From Pandoraea fibrosis (GTDB lineage: Bacteria; Pseudomonadota; Gammaproteobacteria; Burkholderiales; Burkholderiaceae): a DNA stretch of 64,000 nucleotides. The position numbers and the translations under genes are program-made. The stretch lies in contig NZ_CP047385.1 in NCBI RefSeq assembly GCF_000807775.2, positions 3,844,001-3,908,000 of the forward strand, given 5' to 3'. Positions 46,276 to 56,650 of the stretch are shown in pieces; within the stretch, counting starts at the first letter, position 1, and each line of letters begins with the position of its first letter. The notes beneath the pieces are model-generated. The model was not told where the DNA came from. It searched no databases and was given only the letters and a program-made list of their open reading frames with translations.

Positions 46276-49245
46276 TTACAGCGAGCGCGCAACTTCCGTG
46301 ATTTCGAACGCTTCCAGTTGGTCGCCTTCCGTGATGTCGTTGAAGTTCTTCACCGACAGACCGCACTCGAAGCCGGACTTGACTTCCTTCACGTCATCCT
46401 TGAAGCGCTTGAGCGAATCCAGCTCGCCCGTATAGATGACCACGTTGTCGCGCAACACGCGCACGTGCGACGAACGCTTGACGAAGCCGTCGAGGACCAT
46501 ACAGCCGGCGACCTTCCCGATCTTCGGCACGCTGAACGTCTGGCGCACGTCGATGAGACCGGTGATCACTTCCTTCTTCTCCGGCGCCAGCATGCCCGAC
46601 ATCGCCGCCTTCACCTCATCCACGGCGTCGTAGATGATGTTGTAGTAACGAATGTCGATACCGTTCGACTCGGCCAGCTTGCGTGCCAGTGCATCCGCAC
46701 GCGTGTTGAAGCCGATGATGACCGCCTTCGAAGCCGTTGCCAGGTTGACGTCGCTTTCGCTGATGCCACCGACCGCAGCGTGCACGATCTGCACGCGCAC
46801 TTCCGGCGTCGAGAGCTTGTTGAGCGATTGCGCCAGCGCTTCCTGCGAACCCTGCACGTCGGCCTTGATGATCAACGGCAGCGTCTTGACTTCGCCTTCG
46901 GTCATCTGTTCGAGCAGGTTCTCGAGCTTCGCGGCCTGTTGCTTGGCCAGCTTCACGTCGCGGAACTTGCCTTGACGGAACAGCGCGATTTCACGCGCCT
47001 TGCGCTCGTCCTGCACCACCAGCACTTCTTCACCGGCGCCCGGGACTTCCGACAGGCCCTGAATTTCCACAGGGATCGACGGACCCGCTTCCTTCGCGCT
47101 CTTGCCGGTTTCATCCAGCATGGCACGCACTCGGCCGTAAGCCTGACCGGCCAGCACCATGTCGCCACGATTGAGCGTACCCGACTGCACCAGAATCGTT
47201 GCCACCGGACCCTTACCCTTGTCCAACTTGGCTTCGATCACGATACCCTTGGCCGGGGCGTCGACCGGTGCCTTCAGCTCCAGCACTTCGGCTTGCAGCA
47301 GCACGTTCTCGAGCAGATCGTCGATACCCGTACCTGTCTTGGCCGACACCGGCACGAACGGCGAATCGCCACCGTACTCTTCCGGCACCACACCCTCGGC
47401 CACGAGTTCCTGCTTCACGCGGTCCGGGTTGGCTTCCGGCTTGTCGATCTTGTTGATCGCCACCACGATCGGCACGCCGGCCGACTTCGCGTGAGCGATC
47501 GCTTCCTTCGTCTGCGGCATCACACCGTCGTCTGCCGCCACCACCAGAATCACGATGTCGGTCGCCTGCGCACCGCGAGCCCGCATGGCCGTAAAGGCCT
47601 CGTGACCCGGCGTATCGAGGAACGTCACCGTACCGCGCGGCGTTTCCACGTGATATGCGCCAATGTGCTGCGTAATGCCACCGGCTTCGCCCGACGCCAC
47701 CTTGGCGCGACGGATGTAGTCCAGCAGCGAGGTCTTGCCGTGGTCGACGTGACCCATCACGGTGACCACCGGAGGACGCGGCAGCGATTCGACTTCCTTC
47801 GCTTCGTTGCCCAGGTCCAGCAGCGTTTCCGGATCGTCCAGCTTTGCAGCGATCGCGCGGTGGCCAAGTTCCTCCACCACGATCATTGCCGTTTCCTGAT
47901 CCAGCACCTGATTGATGGTCACCATCTGGCCCATCTTCATCATCAACTTGATGACTTCTGCGGCCTTGACCGACATCTTGTGTGCGAGATCGGCAACGCT
48001 GATGGTTTCCGGCACGTGCACATCACGCACCACCGGCTCGGTCGGTGCCTGGAATGCCTGACCATCCTGCGAGTGACGGTCGCCACGACGGCCACCACGA
48101 CCACCGCCGCGCCAACCATCCGAACCACCGCTCGCGTCGCCGCGCGTCTTCATGCCGCCACGCTTGTTGCGGTTATCGGCATCCTTCTGCCACGCGCCGC
48201 CCTTCTTGTCCTTCTTGTCGGCTGCACCGGCCGTCGTCGATGCCGGCGCTGCGGCTGCCGGCTTCTTGTCTGCCGGCTTGGCGCTGGTGGCACCTTCCGG
48301 CTTGGCCGGCTTGTGCAGCGTGCCCTTCGCTTCAGCCTTGGGCGCGGCGGCGGCAGCGGGTGCCGGCTCCGGTGCCTTCAGCACGCGACGCGGTGCATTC
48401 ATCATTTCGCGAATCGCACGCGCTTCGGCTTCCGCCGCAGCACGACGCTTGCGAATGGCTTCTTCTTCGGCACGCGCCTTGTCGGCAGCCGCGCTCGCCT
48501 TTTCGGCAGCCGCACGCGCGTCTTCGCTGGCCTTGCGGGCCTGCTCGCGCTCGGCGTCGGCCTTGGCCGCTGCCGCCTTTTCAGCCTGCTCGGCCTTTTC
48601 AGCCTTCTCTGCGTCGGCCCTGGAAGCCGCTTCGGCGTCAACGCTCGACACGGCCTCGGCCTGAACGTCAGCCTTGGCTTCGGCCTTCGCCTTCTGCTCT
48701 TCGGCCGCCTTGGCCGCTGCGGCAACGCGCTCCGCTTCCTCACGGGCGCGGCGCTCGGCCGCTTCCTTTTCTTCGCGCTCGCGGCGTTCGGCTTCTTCGC
48801 GTTCCAGTTGTTCCTGGCGACGCTTGAGCTCGGCCGCTTCCGCCGCCAGACGCTCCGCTTCGCGGCGTGCGTCTTCCTCACGCTGACGAAGGGCTTCGTC
48901 TTCGGCGGCGGCAGTTGCCGCGTTGTCCGCGCCTTCCGCCACGTCGTCACGCTTGACGAAGGTGCGCTTCTTGCGCACTTCGACTTGAATCGTGCGCGCC
49001 TTGCCGGTCGCGTCGGCTTGCTTGATTTCCGAGGTCTGGCGACGCGTCAGAGTGATCTTCTTTTTGTCGCCGTCACCAGCGCCGTGGGACCGGCGCAGGT
49101 GCTCCAACAGACGGGCCTTGTCGGCTTCCGTCAGCGAATCGTCGGCGCTGAGTTTGTCTACACCGGCGGCTTTGAGTTGCTCCAGCAACACGCCGGCCGG
49201 CATTTTCAGTTCTGCAGCAAATTGGGCTACGTTGATGCTCGCCAT
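46276..49245 (-). CDS. infB: Translation initiation factor IF-2
   Basis: GTPase that brings fMet-tRNA to the 30S subunit. The 989-residue protein has the N-terminal IF2N domain ([15 protein letters not shown]), a very long linker of Ala/Glu/Lys/Arg repeats (about 100-410) with a [10 protein letters not shown] patch, the G domain with GHVDHGKT (G1, K504), [12 protein letters not shown] (G3) and [11 protein letters not shown] (G4), and domains II-IV. About 100 residues longer than E. coli IF-2-alpha owing to the linker. Gene order nusA-infB-rbfA as usual; 80 bp after nusA. Confidence 0.97.
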   Translation of the reverse strand: MASINVAQFAAELKMPAGVLLEQLKAAGVDKLSADDSLTEADKARLLEHLRRSHGAGDGDKKKITLTRRQTSEIKQADATGKARTIQVEVRKKRTFVKRDDVAEGADNAATAAAEDEALRQREEDARREAERLAAEAAELKRRQEQLEREEAERREREEKEAAERRAREEAERVAAAAKAAEEQKAKAEAKADVQAEAVSSVDAEAASRADAEKAEKAEQAEKAAAAKADAEREQARKASEDARAAAEKASAAADKARAEEEAIRKRRAAAEAEARAIREMMNAPRRVLKAPEPAPAAAAAPKAEAKGTLHKPAKPEGATSAKPADKKPAAAAPASTTAGAADKKDKKGGAWQKDADNRNKRGGMKTRGDASGGSDGWRGGGRGGRRGDRHSQDGQAFQAPTEPVVRDVHVPETISVADLAHKMSVKAAEVIKLMMKMGQMVTINQVLDQETAMIVVEELGHRAIAAKLDDPETLLDLGNEAKEVESLPRPPVVTVMGHVDHGKTSLLDYIRRAKVASGEAGGITQHIGAYHVETPRGTVTFLDTPGHEAFTAMRARGAQATDIVILVVAADDGVMPQTKEAIAHAKSAGVPIVVAINKIDKPEANPDRVKQELVAEGVVPEEYGGDSPFVPVSAKTGTGIDDLLENVLLQAEVLELKAPVDAPAKGIVIEAKLDKGKGPVATILVQSGTLNRGDMVLAGQAYGRVRAMLDETGKSAKEAGPSIPVEIQGLSEVPGAGEEVLVVQDERKAREIALFRQGKFRDVKLAKQQAAKLENLLEQMTEGEVKTLPLIIKADVQGSQEALAQSLNKLSTPEVRVQIVHAAVGGISESDVNLATASKAVIIGFNTRADALARKLAESNGIDIRYYNIIYDAVDEVKAAMSGMLAPEKKEVITGLIDVRQTFSVPKIGKVAGCMVLDGFVKRSSHVRVLRDNVVIYTGELDSLKRFKDDVKEVKSGFECGLSVKNFNDITEGDQLEAFEITEVARSL

Positions 49246-49325
49246 TCAAACCTCTTCAAGCAAGGCCAGGCGCCTTGCGGTTAACTTCAAAGTTCACTGT
49301 TCCATATGCATGCCGGGGCAGGTCA

Positions 49326-50801
49326 TCATTGGAACCAGTGCTCTCGCGCTTTCATGATCAGTGCCTTCGCAGCTTCTTCGTCGACGCCGGTCATCTCGGT
49401 CAGTTCGTCGACAGCCAGCTCGGCCAGATCATCGCGCGTCTGAATTTCATGCTCGGCCAACTTGGCCAGCAACTCGGGCGTCATGCCATCGAGACTCTTG
49501 AGATCGAGGGCAACACCTTCGACCTTTTCCTCGGTGGCAATCGCCTGCGTCAGCAGTGCGTCGCGTGAACGATTGCGCAGCTCATGCACCGTATCCTCGT
49601 CGAATGCTTCAATCTCGAGCATTTCGTTCAGGGGCACGTAGGCGATCTCTTCCAGGCTCGAGAAGCCTTCCTCGATCAGGATGTCCGCCACTTCTTCATC
49701 CACATCCAGACGCTGCATGAACAACGTACGCAGCGTGCCGCGTTCTTCGTTCTGCTTCTCGGCCGATTCATCCGGCGTCATGATGTTGATTTGCCAGCCG
49801 GTCAGCTCCGACGCGAGGCGCACGTTCTGACCACTGCGACCAATCGCCACGGCCAGTTCGTTCTCGTCGACGACGACATCCATGCTGTGCTTTTCTTCGT
49901 CCACGACGATCGACTGCACCGCCGCCGGCGCAAGCGCGCCGATCACGAACTGTGCGGGGTCTTCCGACCACAGCACGATATCGACGTTCTCACCGCCCAG
50001 TTCATTGCGCACCGCCTGCACACGCGTGCCGCGAATGCCCACGCAAGTGCCGATCGGATCGATACGCTTGTCGTATGCCACGACAGCGATCTTGGCGCGC
50101 ACGCCCGGATCGCGGGCAGCCGACTTGATCTCCAGCAGTCCCTGCTCGATTTCCGGCACTTCCATGCCGAACAGCTCGATCAGGAATTCAGGCGCCGTGC
50201 GCGAGAGTTCGATTTGCGGACCACGTGCCGTACGGTCGACCTTCACGATGTAAGCGCGAACGCGGTCACCGATACGGAGGTTTTCTTTCGGAATCAGTTG
50301 ATCGCGACGCAGCAACGCTTCGACACGGCCCGACTCGACGATCAGGTTGCCCTTGTCGAGACGCTTGACCGTACCGGTCATGATCTTTTCGCCACGCTCG
50401 AGGAAGTCCGACAGAATCTGCTCGCGCTCGGCATCGCGAATGCGTTGCAGAATGACCTGCTTGGCCGCTTGCGCACCGATACGACCGAATTCCAGCGATT
50501 CCACCGGCTCTTCGATGAATTCGTCGACTTCGATCGACGGGTTTTCTTCTTTGGCTTCGAACAACAGAATCTGCTTGTCCGGCTCCTGCAGACCCGCTTC
50601 GTCCGGCACTACCAGCCAGCGACGGAAGCTCTCGTGCTCGCCCGACTCACGGTCGATGTGCACGCGAATGTCGACGTCTTCGGTGTAGCGCTTCTTGGTG
50701 GCCGAAGCCAATGCTGCTTCCAGCGCGCCGAACACGACATCCTTGTCGACGTTCTTTTCGCGCGCGAGCGCATCGACCAACAGCAATACTTCGCGACTCA
50801 T
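49326..50801 (-). CDS. nusA: Transcription termination/antitermination factor NusA
   Basis: RNA-polymerase-bound factor for pausing, termination and rRNA antitermination. The 491-residue protein has the N-terminal polymerase-binding domain ([19 protein letters not shown]), an S1 domain (about 135-200), KH1 and KH2 ([49 protein letters not shown]), and two acidic C-terminal repeats (about 350-490). Overlaps the rimP stop by four bases. Confidence 0.97.
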   Translation of the reverse strand: MSREVLLLVDALAREKNVDKDVVFGALEAALASATKKRYTEDVDIRVHIDRESGEHESFRRWLVVPDEAGLQEPDKQILLFEAKEENPSIEVDEFIEEPVESLEFGRIGAQAAKQVILQRIRDAEREQILSDFLERGEKIMTGTVKRLDKGNLIVESGRVEALLRRDQLIPKENLRIGDRVRAYIVKVDRTARGPQIELSRTAPEFLIELFGMEVPEIEQGLLEIKSAARDPGVRAKIAVVAYDKRIDPIGTCVGIRGTRVQAVRNELGGENVDIVLWSEDPAQFVIGALAPAAVQSIVVDEEKHSMDVVVDENELAVAIGRSGQNVRLASELTGWQINIMTPDESAEKQNEERGTLRTLFMQRLDVDEEVADILIEEGFSSLEEIAYVPLNEMLEIEAFDEDTVHELRNRSRDALLTQAIATEEKVEGVALDLKSLDGMTPELLAKLAEHEIQTRDDLAELAVDELTEMTGVDEEAAKALIMKAREHWFQ

Positions 50802-51256
50802 CGTTTGCGACTCCTAAAATCAATCTGCGGCACTAGGCGCGCACGGTCAATATCCGCGAGGGTGAAATCGAGCAGCGCCGGGCCGCCCTTGCCTTCGAAC
50901 TCCAGGCTCAAATTTTCGCCTTGCGGTGCCTGCAGGATGCCGCGAAACTGCTTGCGGCCTTCAAGCGGCACACGCAACGTAAGACTCACTTCCGCACCGG
51001 CAAAACGCTCGAAGTCACGCAGCTTGCGCAGCGGACGATCCAGCCCCGGCGACGATATTTCGAGTCGGTCGTAATTGACGTTCTCGACCATCAGGACATG
51101 CGAGAGCTGACGGCTCACCGTCTCGCAGTCATCGATCGTGATGCCTTCCGGCTTGTCGATGTAGACACGCAGCAAACCGCCGCCGGCGCGTTCAAGATCG
51201 ACCAGCTCGTAACCCAGGCCTTCGACCGTGGTCTCGATCAGTTCTGGCAATTGCAA
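50798..51256 (-). CDS. rimP: Ribosome maturation factor RimP
   Basis: 30S assembly factor. The 152-residue protein begins [52 protein letters not shown] and ends in the SM-like C-domain ([32 protein letters not shown]). It uses a TTG start at 51256 with GGGTGAG upstream. First gene of rimP-nusA-infB, following a leader with a promoter and terminator. Four-base overlap with nusA. Confidence 0.95.
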   Translation of the reverse strand: MQLPELIETTVEGLGYELVDLERAGGGLLRVYIDKPEGITIDDCETVSRQLSHVLMVENVNYDRLEISSPGLDRPLRKLRDFERFAGAEVSLTLRVPLEGRKQFRGILQAPQGENLSLEFEGKGGPALLDFTLADIDRARLVPQIDFRSRKR

Positions 51257-51425
51257 CTTTGCTCACCCTAGAAAAACTCGCGCGCATTAGCAGCGCCCGA
51301 CATGTCTGCGCGCCCCGCATGGAGCGTCGCACGATACCTGCCTCGACCGTCCGGGCCGGCGTACCTGAGTCGGCACACCCACTCCCCGACGCGGCGGCAT
51401 CGGCCGCGCGTAAAACGCTCGCGGC

Positions 51426-51452
51426 AAAAAAAAATGGGCGAAACGCCCATTT
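51426..51452 (-). terminator. Intrinsic terminator in the rimP leader
   Basis: AAATGGGCG (51432-51440) pairs with CGCCCATTT (51444-51452) around AAA, and nine A at 51426-51434 give a minus-strand U-tract. Upstream of rimP, it could end either rluB transcription or the predicted small RNA. Confidence 0.9.
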
Positions 51453-51517
51453 CTTACAGCCTCATTGCGCATGAGGTGCGCGCCGCAACAGATCGCGTGG
51501 CACGCAAACCAGCTTAT
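51426..51517 (-). ncRNA. Candidate small RNA or attenuated leader of rimP-nusA-infB
   Basis: A promoter on the minus strand (-35 TTGCAA at 51547-51552, 17-bp spacer, -10 TAAAAT at 51524-51529) would start RNA near 51517. About 85 nt on it meets the perfect AAATGGGCG/CGCCCATTT stem with nine U. The predicted 90-nt transcript has no good reading frame. It may be a discrete small RNA or an attenuator for the downstream genes. It is not a tRNA. Prediction only. Confidence 0.4.
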
Positions 51518-51523
51518 TCATTG

Positions 51524-51552
51524 ATTTTATATGGTTTTGGGCCGATTTGCAA
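51524..51552 (-). promoter_or_regulatory. Minus-strand promoter in the rimP leader
   Basis: TTGCAA and TAAAAT with a 17-bp spacer, in a locally AT-rich patch of a high-GC region. It lies 270 bp upstream of rimP, ahead of the terminator at 51426. The rest of the 51257-51681 gap carries no gene. Confidence 0.6.
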
Positions 51553-51607
51553 CGCTTGGCGCCCCCAAAGCCCGTCTGACAGGCATCAATGCAACGTTGC
51601 TGCACCG

Positions 51608-51646
51608 CAAAAATGGGGAGGCGACATCGCTCGCCAGCCCCCATTC
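51608..51646 (-). terminator. Terminator after rluB
   Basis: Read on the minus strand, AATGGGGGCTGGCGA pairs imperfectly (one bulged base) with TCGCCTCCCCATT, followed by TTTGC with T5 in all. It lies 36 bp past the rluB stop. Confidence 0.65.
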
Positions 51647-51681
51647 GTCTCAGCCGCCCATTTCGGGGCACTCAACCACCT

Positions 51682-53457
51682 TCAGCGCGAACGGTTACCG
51701 CCGCGATTGCCACGGTTGCCGTAATTACCGCCACCGCCGCCGCCACTGCTATTGCCACCGCCACCGCCACCGGTCCGATTGCCGCCACGGCTACGATTGC
51801 CGTTGGCGTTACCGTTACCATTGCCACCGCGCGACTGGCCGCCGAAGCCGCCACCGCCCGCGGCGTTACCGCCGCCAAAGCGTCGACCCTCGCCACGCGG
51901 CGAAGGCGTCTGCCCCGGATAACCGCCGCTCGGACCGACAAATGTCGTCAGCGGATTGGCACGGGGACGGCGCGATTGTCCCGGCTCACGACTGAACACG
52001 CCCAAGGCGGTCTGCATCGGATCCGGTTGGCGACGCGGCTCTTTCGGTGCGCCAGCCTTGCCGCCACGCGCCCCCTTGACCTTCTCGTCCGAGTTGGCAC
52101 CCGGCATCTTCATGCCGACGGCCGCGAACAACGAACGGACCTGCGCGTCGTCGAGCTCTTCGTAACGACCGCGCTTGAGGCCGCGCGGAAGCGTCAGCGG
52201 GCCGTAACGCGTGCGGATCAGACGACTCACCATCAGGCCAGCCGCATCGAACATACGACGCACTTCGCGGTTACGGCCTTCGGCCAGCGCCACGTGATAC
52301 CAGTGATTCGAGCCCTCGCCGCCGCCATCTTTCAGGCGCAGGAAGTTGGCTTCGCCATCGTCCAGCTTGATGCCATGCAGCAGTTGCTGGCGCGAGGCTT
52401 CGCTCAGTTGCCCCACGGTACGCACGGCGTATTCACGCTCGATTTCGTAACGCGGATGCATGAATCGGTTCGCCAGATCGCCGGAGGTCGTGAGAATCAG
52501 CAGACCTTCCGTGTTGAAGTCCAGACGCCCGACGGCGAGCCACTTGGCGGTCTTCATCGGCGGCAGACGGTCAAACACCGATGCACGGCCTTCCGGATCG
52601 GCGTGACTGACGATTTCGCCCGACGGCTTGTGATACAGCAGCACGCGAGGCGGCTTGCTCGTGATACGACGCTTGACGAGCTTGCCGTTGATACGGACCT
52701 GATCGGTCGGCAGAATGCGCTGGCCAATGTGGGCCGGCTCTGCATTGACGGACACACGCCCGGCAAGAATCAGCTCTTCCATCTCGCGACGCGAACCCAT
52801 GCCAGCCTCGGCCAGCACCTTATGTAGCTTCGGTGCCTCGTCGTCCGGGGAGAGCACGCGGCGATCTGCCGGACGGCGACCACGCTTGGCTGCGGCCTTG
52901 GCATCGCCATCGGACTCTTCACTGTCGAAGCCCCCCGACGTCACGAACGAAAACAGATCGTCGTCGCCCTTGCCGGCGGCATTGCCTCGGGAACCACCCG
53001 CACCGGGTGCGCCAGGCGCGCCCTTACGGCCACGCCCCTTGGTCCCCTGCGGCGCCCTGCCGCCCGGTGCAGCGCCGTTGGCACCACCGCCGGCCTGTGC
53101 CGGCTGCGATGCCTGCGAGGTGCCCTCACGCTTGCCGCCACGCGGTTTGCGTGCACCATTGCGCGCGCGCCCCTGAGCGGCCGACGGCGCACCGTCAGCC
53201 CCCGATGCTGCGCCGCGCGGCGCATCGTCGGACGGGGCGCCATGCGCAGCGTCCGGCGTCGCGGACTCACCGGCCACGCCATCCTCGCCTTCGCGTTTGG
53301 CTTGCTGCGCCGCACGACGGCGGGCAATCAGACTGCGCGGACCACGGCGCAAACCGCGGCGCGAGGCCTTGTCATCGCCGCCCTCGCCTTCCGGCGCGCG
53401 TGCTTCGGCACCGGCATCGCGTGCGTGCAGGTCCTGGGATTCTTCGTTTTGTTTCAA
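51682..53457 (-). CDS. rluB: 23S rRNA pseudouridine synthase, RluB-like, with long disordered tails
   Basis: Makes pseudouridine in 23S rRNA helix 89. The conserved core has an S4 domain ([28 protein letters not shown], starting about residue 230) and the catalytic aspartate in [17 protein letters not shown]. It is flanked by about 200 residues of Ala/Gly/Arg/Pro-rich disorder at the N-terminus and a C-terminal tail of Gly, Asn and Arg repeats (about the last 100). I start at TTG 53457 ([11 protein letters not shown]), with GAGG five bases upstream; a TTG at 53541 has no such site. Follows scpB by 154 bp. Confidence 0.85.
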   Translation of the reverse strand: MKQNEESQDLHARDAGAEARAPEGEGGDDKASRRGLRRGPRSLIARRRAAQQAKREGEDGVAGESATPDAAHGAPSDDAPRGAASGADGAPSAAQGRARNGARKPRGGKREGTSQASQPAQAGGGANGAAPGGRAPQGTKGRGRKGAPGAPGAGGSRGNAAGKGDDDLFSFVTSGGFDSEESDGDAKAAAKRGRRPADRRVLSPDDEAPKLHKVLAEAGMGSRREMEELILAGRVSVNAEPAHIGQRILPTDQVRINGKLVKRRITSKPPRVLLYHKPSGEIVSHADPEGRASVFDRLPPMKTAKWLAVGRLDFNTEGLLILTTSGDLANRFMHPRYEIEREYAVRTVGQLSEASRQQLLHGIKLDDGEANFLRLKDGGGEGSNHWYHVALAEGRNREVRRMFDAAGLMVSRLIRTRYGPLTLPRGLKRGRYEELDDAQVRSLFAAVGMKMPGANSDEKVKGARGGKAGAPKEPRRQPDPMQTALGVFSREPGQSRRPRANPLTTFVGPSGGYPGQTPSPRGEGRRFGGGNAAGGGGFGGQSRGGNGNGNANGNRSRGGNRTGGGGGGNSSGGGGGGNYGNRGNRGGNRSR

Positions 53458-53533
53458 CACAACCTCATTGGAAAACGGGATCGTCGTGGGCAGGCATAAG
53501 TGGCTGTCCTGATCCGTGTTCGCACCATGAATG

Positions 53534-53553
53534 CGCGGCAAAGGTTTGCCGCG
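53534..53553. repeat. Palindrome between scpB and rluB
   Basis: CGCGGCAAA (53534-53542) and TTTGCCGCG (53545-53553) are perfect complements with two bases between, in the short gap upstream of rluB. Possible protein-binding site or hairpin. No T-tract. Confidence 0.5.
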
Positions 53554-53611
53554 ACTTCGTTCTTATCGCTTACGGTCCCGCGGGTGTTCCCGGCGCCAGG
53601 CGCCGGTGCCT

Positions 53612-54832
53612 TCAGGTACCGGTGACGAGATTCTTGTCGTCCCCGTCGTTCTCGTCGTCATCCATCGCACCGGGCATGGGCTGCCCGGCAGCGGCTTCGT
53701 TCGCTGCCGAGTCGACAGCGTGCGGGGAAACCTCTTGCGTGACCGACGCAGCGGGATCTGCCGCCTGCGTCGCTACGTCCTGCGTATCTTGCGGCGGATC
53801 GTCGCCGCCCCATGCCACAGACTCTGATTCTTCGGAATATTCCTCTTCCGACATGGCCGCTTCCGACAGACGGGAAACCTCGTCTTCCGGCAGTTCGGCT
53901 TCGAGTGCCGCTTTCGCGTCATCGGGTGCTTCGCTGTCGACGGCCTCACCATGCGGCGCACCGCCCTGCTCACTGACGTGTGCGATGTCCGCGAGTTCCG
54001 CGACGTCGGACGCAATTTCGCTCGACGTTTGCGCCACCGAGTCGTGCGGCACCTCTGCCGCGCCCTCGCCTTCTGCAATCACCGCGTCGAGCAATGCGTC
54101 TTCCGTCAGCGCCGCTTCGGACGACGCCAGCGCGCGCTGATCTTCCGGCAACCCTTGCGCCAACGGCAAATCGTCCGCACGCGCCTGCGCCAGACGTGCC
54201 AGCGCGTCGGCATCGGCCACCGGCGCGTCGTCGGACGTCGCGTCGTCACCGGCCTCGCCTTCGGCACGCTCGCCGAATTCGATGTTCTGTTGCGCGAGCA
54301 GGTCGATCTGCGCCTGCGCCGCCGGATCTTCCAGCGGAGGCAGTGCGTCGAGCGCTCGCAATCCGAGATCGTCGAGGAAATCCTTGGTCGTGGCGTACAG
54401 ACCAGGGCGTCCCGGCACGTCGCGATGACCAATCACCTCAATCCAGCCACGATCTTCGAGTTGCTTGATGATCTGCGTGTTGACCGTCACGCCGCGAATC
54501 TCTTCGATGTCGCCTCGTGTGACAGGTTGACGGTATGCAATGATCGCCAGCGTCTCCATCACGGCCCGCGAATACTTCGGCGGCTTCTCCGGATTGAGGC
54601 GATCAAGGTATTCACGCATGCGCGGACGGCTCTGGAAACGCCAGCCGGTGGCCAACGCCACCAATTCCACACCTCGGCCATCCCATTGCACGCGGATTTC
54701 CTCGAGCAGCGCGCGCACCGTGTCACCGGACACGGCGTCATTGAAGAGCTTGCGCAGATCGCCGACCTTGAGCGGCTCCTGCGCGCAAATCAACGCGGTC
54801 TCGAGGACGAGTTTCGCCTCTTGGGTATTCAT
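53612..54832 (-). CDS. scpB: Segregation and condensation protein B with acidic C-terminal extension
   Basis: Kleisin-partner of the SMC-ScpAB chromosome-condensing complex. Residues 1-185 form the tandem winged-helix ScpB core ([67 protein letters not shown] blocks, [14 protein letters not shown]). The remaining 220 residues are strongly acidic and Ala-rich with no predicted fold ([21 protein letters not shown]), about twice the normal length. No Shine-Dalgarno site is obvious. It is transcribed ahead of rluB and divergent from the FNR-type gene. Confidence 0.9.
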   Translation of the reverse strand: MNTQEAKLVLETALICAQEPLKVGDLRKLFNDAVSGDTVRALLEEIRVQWDGRGVELVALATGWRFQSRPRMREYLDRLNPEKPPKYSRAVMETLAIIAYRQPVTRGDIEEIRGVTVNTQIIKQLEDRGWIEVIGHRDVPGRPGLYATTKDFLDDLGLRALDALPPLEDPAAQAQIDLLAQQNIEFGERAEGEAGDDATSDDAPVADADALARLAQARADDLPLAQGLPEDQRALASSEAALTEDALLDAVIAEGEGAAEVPHDSVAQTSSEIASDVAELADIAHVSEQGGAPHGEAVDSEAPDDAKAALEAELPEDEVSRLSEAAMSEEEYSEESESVAWGGDDPPQDTQDVATQAADPAASVTQEVSPHAVDSAANEAAAGQPMPGAMDDDENDGDDKNLVTGT

Positions 54833-55169
54833 GTGCGACTAAGCAAACCGGGGGCTTGGCGACCCGGTATCAGGAATAAATGGATGCTTGGAGCAAGAGA
54901 AACGGTCATCGAACCAAAAACAACCGCTTCACATAAGCGCGCGCCCGTTTGTGTTCGGTCGTAGTGACGGCGGCGCAACCTGGATGCTTCGAACGACCTG
55001 CCGGGAAACGCCCAAGCCGATGGTACGGCAAGACGGACGTCCGGTATGTGCGCAATTATTACTGAAACACCGACGCCCGTAAAGCGCCGTCTCAACCCTG
55101 ACGTCACTGCAGGGAAAACGATAGGTCGACGCCCCATGATAAACTCCCCTAATAACTTCAGGGGCTTCC
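54833..55169. other. Divergent intergenic region scpB-fnr
   Basis: This 337-bp stretch has no credible gene; the short frames in it are antisense-like and lack ribosome binding sites. Near its right end CCCCT (55147-55151) pairs with AGGGG (55161-55165) just before the FNR-type start, so a small hairpin may overlap its ribosome binding site. No clear FNR half-site (TTGAT-N4-ATCAA) is visible. Confidence 0.5.
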
Positions 55170-55898
55170 ATGACCATCGAGATCGGTCGCATTCCCATCG
55201 CTCAGCCCCGTTGTTCCACGTGTTCGCTGGGGCAGTTCTGTCTGCCCGTCGGCATTCCGGAACCGGATCTGGAACGACTGGACGCACTCGTGAGCGAGCG
55301 TCGTCGCCTCAAGAAGGGCGAGGTGCTTTATCACGCCAACGATGATCTGAACGCCGTCTACGGCATCCGCTTCGGCTCGCTGAAAAGCTGTGTCACCGCG
55401 CCGGACGGCCGCGAGCAGGTTGTCGGCTTCCACCTTCAGGGCGAGTTGATCGGCCTGGACGCCGTGGCCGACAACCATCACCCGAGCACCGCCATCGCGC
55501 TCGAAGACAGCGAGTTGTGCATCGCCCGCTTCGGCGAACTGGAGACGCTTTCGCGTCAGGTCCCGTCGCTGCAACGCCAGCTTCACCGCCTGATGAGCCA
55601 GGAAATCCGCAACGAGCATCAGCAACTGCTCGCACTCGGTACGATGCGTGCCGAGGAGCGTCTGGCGGTTTTCCTGATCAACCTTTCCGAGCGACTGGCC
55701 GCACGCGGTTACGCTGCCAACGAGTTCGTGCTTCGCATGAGCCGCGAAGAAATCGGCAGTTTCCTCGGCCTCAAGCTCGAAACCGTCAGCCGGCTGTTCT
55801 CGCGCTTCGCCCAGAGCGGCATGATCGAAATCCGTCAACGTCACGTCAAGATCGTCGACGCCGCCGCCCTGCGCGAACTGGCGGGCGCCCCCTGCTGA
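55170..55898 (+). CDS. fnr: FNR-family oxygen-sensing transcription regulator
   Basis: Crp/Fnr regulator controlling the change to anaerobic or microaerobic growth. All four FeS ligands of E. coli FNR are in place: C15, C18 and C24 (PRCSTCSLGQFC) and C117 (EDSELCIAR), equal to C20, C23, C29 and C122 after a five-residue offset. The recognition helix has E205, S208 and R209 (GLKLETVSRLF), the FNR-type specificity residues for TTGAT half-sites. The 242-residue length is standard. GGGG five bases before the ATG serves as its ribosome binding site. Confidence 0.93.
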   Translation: MTIEIGRIPIAQPRCSTCSLGQFCLPVGIPEPDLERLDALVSERRRLKKGEVLYHANDDLNAVYGIRFGSLKSCVTAPDGREQVVGFHLQGELIGLDAVADNHHPSTAIALEDSELCIARFGELETLSRQVPSLQRQLHRLMSQEIRNEHQQLLALGTMRAEERLAVFLINLSERLAARGYAANEFVLRMSREEIGSFLGLKLETVSRLFSRFAQSGMIEIRQRHVKIVDAAALRELAGAPC

Positions 55899-56203
55899 GC
55901 CCGTTACCGGTCACCGGGGGCGCCTGAGCGCCTCCGTGCGAGCGCAACGCCCCATGCCCACCTTTGCGCGCGCCGTTCGCTGGCTTGCGCTTCCCCGCCT
56001 TACCCATAAACTACCGGCGCCACGTCGGGATCGCCTTGCGCCAGATCAAGAGTCACACACCCTCGCGTCCATCGGTGGCGCCGTGACGCCCGGCTGACAC
56101 CCTGCCCCACGTTCGACAAGCCCGGGCAAACCCTCCATAATCGGCGCGTTCGCCGCGCAGCACACCCGCTGTGCAGTGCATCCACCCGACGGAGGCTGCC
56201 GTT
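55899..56203. other. Intergenic region fnr to NTF2-like gene
   Basis: 305 bp without a supportable gene. A GC-rich repeat, GGGGGCGCCTGAGCGCCTCC, near 55916-55935 can fold but has no T-tract. GGAGG at 56191 belongs to the next gene. Confidence 0.5.
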
Positions 56204-56638
56204 ATGCCCGCTGCCATTTTCCTGAGTCCGGAAGACGCCGAGCACGCGTACTACGAAGCGCTGCGCGCCGGCGACACCGATACGCTGATGGATGTCTGGT
56301 CGGAAGACGAGGAGATCGTCTGCATTCACCCCTCGGGGCCGAGGCATGTCGGCCCGGCGGCCGTTCGCACCAGTTGGCGCCAGATCCTGGCGAACGGCGG
56401 CCTGCAATTGTCGGTCAGCCATCTTCAGGTCGCACACAACCCGCTATGCGCCGTTCATAACGTGCTGGAGCAGATTCGGGTCGAAGCGCACCCCGAGGCG
56501 CGTTACGCTTTCGTGCTCGCCACCAATGTCTACCTGAAGGAAGCGGATGGCTGGCGGCTGGTGCTGCATCACGCCAGCCCGGCCATCGGGCACGAAGAAC
56601 CCACCACCCAACAGCCCCGCAGCCATCGCCTGCACTGA
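56204..56638 (+). CDS. SnoaL/NTF2-like domain protein
   Basis: A 144-residue cone-shaped fold protein, EDAEHAYYEALRAGDTDTLMDVWSEDEEIVCIHPSG and VLATNVYLKEADGWRLVLHHASPA being the family start and end. Many such proteins are isomerases, hydratases or uncharacterised stress proteins, and no catalytic residues are diagnostic here. GGAGG eight bases before ATG 56204 supports this start rather than a longer frame. Convergent with the LysR gene; the two stops are 12 bp apart. Confidence 0.75.
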   Translation: MPAAIFLSPEDAEHAYYEALRAGDTDTLMDVWSEDEEIVCIHPSGPRHVGPAAVRTSWRQILANGGLQLSVSHLQVAHNPLCAVHNVLEQIRVEAHPEARYAFVLATNVYLKEADGWRLVLHHASPAIGHEEPTTQQPRSHRLH

Positions 56639-56650
56639 CGCAACATCGGG

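Noticed and set aside
46276..49245. Very long plus-strand frame of about 1000 codons opposite infB.
   Set aside because: It is the antisense of the Ala/Glu/Lys-rich IF-2 gene; high GC and codon bias keep the reverse frame open, and its protein is His/Arg/Leu-rich without a fold.
54888..55082. Small open frame in the scpB-fnr gap.
   Set aside because: No ribosome binding site, no conserved-looking block, and the opposite strand is equally open.
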